64,000 nucleotides of DNA from JAMXLO01 sp963696645 (GTDB taxonomy: Bacteria; Pseudomonadota; Alphaproteobacteria; Acetobacterales; Acetobacteraceae): the NCBI GenBank assembly GCA_963696645.1, contig CAVOKY010000008.1:496001-560000 (forward strand). Reading direction: 5' to 3'. The number at the start of each line of letters is the position of its first letter. Positions within the stretch are counted from its first letter, which is position 1. Below, in pieces: positions 61,723 to 64,000 of the stretch. A program made the translations under genes and the position numbers. The notes below the pieces were generated by a model. That model was not told the origin of the DNA and did no database searches. It saw nothing but the letters and a program-made list of their open reading frames with translations.

Positions 61723-63015
61723 TCAGGCCTTCCTGAACGGCTTCAGGATCCGATCCGACTCGGCCTGAGTATCCGCCATTGCCTGTGCCGGAGTCTTCTG
61801 GCCATTCAGGCAGGCCTGAATGTTGTCGGTCAGCACTTTGTAGACGCGCAGGTTTTCGTGCACCGACAATTCACCTGTAGCCACCGGAAGGAATGTGCGC
61901 GCCACATTGGCGTCGGGGTATTTTGCGATGTAATCTTTCAGCGCTGGCGTGTCGTAAGCCGCCGGCGAGGTGGCGATATAGCCAGTGTTGATCGACCAGT
62001 CGGCGGCACGTTCAGGCGCGCTGACCCAGCGAGCGAAACGCAAGCTGGCCTGCCTCTCGGCAGGGCTGGCGTTCTTGAAGAAATACAGATTGCCGCCACC
62101 CACCACCGTGTGCGGCGACGTCTTGCCCGCCAGGCCTGCAACACCGAACGGGAACATCGCCTTGGCGCGAAAATTCGGCAGGCCGCCAGTGGTGAACTGG
62201 ATGATTGCCGTGTTCCCCTGCAAAAAGTCGGGCGTAAGGTCGCCCCAACTGCTCACGCCATCGGGCGTGGCGTGATGCTCTGCTGCCAGGCCACGCCAGA
62301 ATGTCATCGCCTCGATGGTCTTTGGCTGGTCGAAATAGACCTCGGTGCCGGCCTCGTTCATCAATTTCTGCTCTGCCTGATTGGCGAGCGCACCAAACGT
62401 CCACTGCGCATTGCCGATATCACCGGCGACTTTGACACCCCAACGTGTCACGCGCCCGGACGAGTCGCGCTTGGTCAGCTTCCCTGCCGCCGCCTCGAGA
62501 CCAGCCCACGTGGTCGGAAACTTGTCCGGATCGAGACCGGCATCGTGGAACGCATCCTTGTTGTAATAGAAGATCGCAGTCGAGCGCTGAAACGGTACCG
62601 ACCACATCTTCCCATCGGCGTGGCTGTTCGCCGTGAACGCTGGATAGAAGCCGTCGAGCCATTTTTTTGCATCGGCATCGAGGCCGATCTCGTCCAGCGA
62701 CACCAGAATGTCTTCATCTTGCAGGCTGTGCATCTGTGCCGCGAGCAGCACTGCAAAATGCGGGCCGGTGCCGGCCTTGATGGCAGTCATCGCCTTGACC
62801 ACCGTATCGCTATAGGTGCCGGCGTATATCGCGTCGACCGCGATGCCGCTCTCCTGCTGGAACGCCTTGCAGTAGCCGTCGATGATCGCCTGCAGCGGGC
62901 CGCCCACGGCGATTGGAAAATAGAATGTCAGCTTCTGCACACCTTGCGCACGGAGGATGGCGGGTGCGGCAAGAACGCTGGCCCCGGTGGCCAGCAAGGT
63001 GCGGCGACGGATCAT
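61723..63015 (-). CDS. ABC transporter extracellular solute-binding protein (sugar/glycerol-phosphate type)
   Basis: A 430-residue binding protein with a Tat-like signal peptide (MIRRRTLLATGASVLAAPAI). LQAIIDGYCKAFQQESGIAV, GTYSDTVVKAMTAIKAG and FYYNKDAFHDAGLDPDKFPT place it near UgpB/maltose-type proteins. GGGGAG lies 8 bases before the ATG. It is paralogous to the preceding gene (63.0 kb) and precedes both permeases. Ligand could be glycerol-3-phosphate or a phosphodiester; the co-operonic phosphatase supports a phosphorylated ligand, but this is inference. Confidence 0.93.
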   Translation of the reverse strand: MIRRRTLLATGASVLAAPAILRAQGVQKLTFYFPIAVGGPLQAIIDGYCKAFQQESGIAVDAIYAGTYSDTVVKAMTAIKAGTGPHFAVLLAAQMHSLQDEDILVSLDEIGLDADAKKWLDGFYPAFTANSHADGKMWSVPFQRSTAIFYYNKDAFHDAGLDPDKFPTTWAGLEAAAGKLTKRDSSGRVTRWGVKVAGDIGNAQWTFGALANQAEQKLMNEAGTEVYFDQPKTIEAMTFWRGLAAEHHATPDGVSSWGDLTPDFLQGNTAIIQFTTGGLPNFRAKAMFPFGVAGLAGKTSPHTVVGGGNLYFFKNASPAERQASLRFARWVSAPERAADWSINTGYIATSPAAYDTPALKDYIAKYPDANVARTFLPVATGELSVHENLRVYKVLTDNIQACLNGQKTPAQAMADTQAESDRILKPFRKA

Positions 63016-63040
63016 GACGAGAGCTCCCCTTGTTTGTTGG

Positions 63041-64000
63041 TTACCGGTGGTAAGGACGCAACAGCCTGGACGCTGTTGCCTGCGCTTCCGCCAACGCCGC
63101 ATCGGGCGCCTGCTTGCCAAGCAGCGCGGCTTGCAGGCCGTCGTTCAATGTCTGTGTCACCTGTTGGTTGTCGTGCGTCGACAACTCGGCGACGGCGTAC
63201 TGCAATTGATCGCGTGCCACCGCGGCCGGAGGAAAGTCGGTGACGTACTTTCGCATTGCCGGTGTCTCCCACGCGGCTGGACTGGTAGCCACATAGCCGG
63301 TGTCGATGCCCCACTGCGCGGCCCGCTCCGGACTGCTGATCCAGCGGAGAAAGTGCAACGCTGCCGCACGCTGCGGCTCGCTCGCGGTCTTGAACAGGTA
63401 GAAGTTGCCGCCGCCGGTTGGCGAACCGCGCCGCTTGTCCGCCGGCAACATACCAACACCGAAGGGGAACTTCGCATTGGCGCGAATGTTCGACAAATTG
63501 CCGGTGGTGGTCCAGATCATCGCCACCTTCTGTTCGAGAAAGTCGCGCGGCGTGGTGCCCCAGTCGACCACACCGGGTGGATGCGCCTGATACCTGGCCG
63601 CGAGATCGAGCCAATAGCGCAGCGCGTCGATACTGGCAGGGCTGACGAATTCGGTCTCGGTGCCGTTGGACTTGGCGAGCGTGCCGCCAGCTTGGGTGAC
63701 GAGAGCCTGGAACAGCCAATAGGCGAAGTTGGAGGCGGGAATCTGCACGCCCCAATGATCGACCGTGCTGCCGGTGCGCTTGGTCAGCTTCGCGGCAAAC
63801 GCGGCATGATCGGCCCAGGTGGCTGGCGGATGTTCCGGGTCGAAGCCGGCATCCTGAAATGCCGCCTTGTTCCAGTACAACACGATGGTCGAGCGCTGAA
63901 ACGGAACGCCCCAGGTGTGGCCGTTGACTTCGCCGTTCTGAAGGAAGGCCGGATAGAAGCTGTGCAGCCACGCGCGGTCTGCATCGCTGTGCGCAAGCAT
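63041..64000 (-). CDS. ABC transporter solute-binding protein, paralogue, 5' truncated by the window
   Basis: The C-terminal 319 residues of a second binding protein; the start lies beyond the right edge. It aligns with the downstream gene along its length: GHTWGVPFQRSTIVLYWNKA, TTPRDFLEQKVAMIWTTTGN and RWISSPERAAQWGIDTGYVA. The two are separated by 25 bp, a tandem duplication within one operon, possibly giving two ligand specificities to one permease. Confidence 0.92.
   Translation of the reverse strand: MLAHSDADRAWLHSFYPAFLQNGEVNGHTWGVPFQRSTIVLYWNKAAFQDAGFDPEHPPATWADHAAFAAKLTKRTGSTVDHWGVQIPASNFAYWLFQALVTQAGGTLAKSNGTETEFVSPASIDALRYWLDLAARYQAHPPGVVDWGTTPRDFLEQKVAMIWTTTGNLSNIRANAKFPFGVGMLPADKRRGSPTGGGNFYLFKTASEPQRAAALHFLRWISSPERAAQWGIDTGYVATSPAAWETPAMRKYVTDFPPAAVARDQLQYAVAELSTHDNQQVTQTLNDGLQAALLGKQAPDAALAEAQATASRLLRPYHR

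Overview
The window looks like a GC-rich alphaproteobacterial chromosome segment, probably from an acid- or soil-associated Rhodospirillales/Acetobacteraceae-type organism. This is inferred from the high GC, the intracellular PHB depolymerase, the many dehydrogenase, CoA-transferase and MFS genes and the IS families; no rRNA or tRNA is present to confirm it. Metabolic islands alternate with a heavily IS-invaded core (about 27-50 kb).

Layout. 0-3.7 kb: a lytic transglycosylase-like protein, an unrecognised secreted-toxin-like ORF and an MFS transporter. 3.73-5.29 kb: an IS66 copy. 5.4-8.9 kb (minus): an aromatic-degradation operon of an amidohydrolase/decarboxylase, Rieske dioxygenase alpha and beta subunits and an F420-type nitroreductase-fold protein. 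9.0-17.1 kb (plus): an RsbW-like kinase and a STAS protein directly ahead of a VgrG/DUF2169-pentapeptide/pentapeptide/DUF3540/DUF4150 module, i.e. an orphan type VI secretion spike island. 17.1-27.1 kb: GST, PHB depolymerase, then a sensory block (globin-coupled chemoreceptor, HAMP-MCP with PilZ and zinc-binding domains, MFS, diguanylate cyclase, CarH-like B12 sensor, monooxygenase).

27.4-50 kb is the mobile core. It holds three proteins of one family that I do not recognise as any named transposase. Two are encoded by near-identical 1,830-bp repeats in opposite orientation, each with subterminal hairpins but no terminal inverted repeats or target duplication; the third, a divergent relative, abuts one repeat. 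This is the best candidate for an undescribed mobile element. The same region has an ISAs1 element splitting an aldo/keto reductase, a three-level nest (IS630 inside an ISNCY-like IS inside IS66) splitting a divergent ampR/class A beta-lactamase pair, an ISAzo13 element, an AbrB/Doc toxin-antitoxin pair coupled to a Bcr/CflA exporter, two SDRs, a CinA-nucleotidyltransferase fusion, a Uma2 protein and a VapC toxin coupled to a winged-helix/TPR regulator.

52-64 kb returns to ordinary chromosome: a frameshifted dienelactone hydrolase, an HpcH/HpaI aldolase, FtsK, a cupin, a MaoC/CaiB CoA-pathway pair, and a glycerol-phosphate/sugar-type ABC operon (two tandem binding proteins, two permeases, an inositol-monophosphatase-family enzyme) that runs off the right edge.

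Several genes carry single-base frameshifts (both IS66 transposases, ampR, DUF2169-pentapeptide, dienelactone hydrolase). Some may be assembly errors, but the identical frameshift in two IS66 copies with different target duplications is probably real. All family assignments are from reading the protein sequence; no database search was possible.
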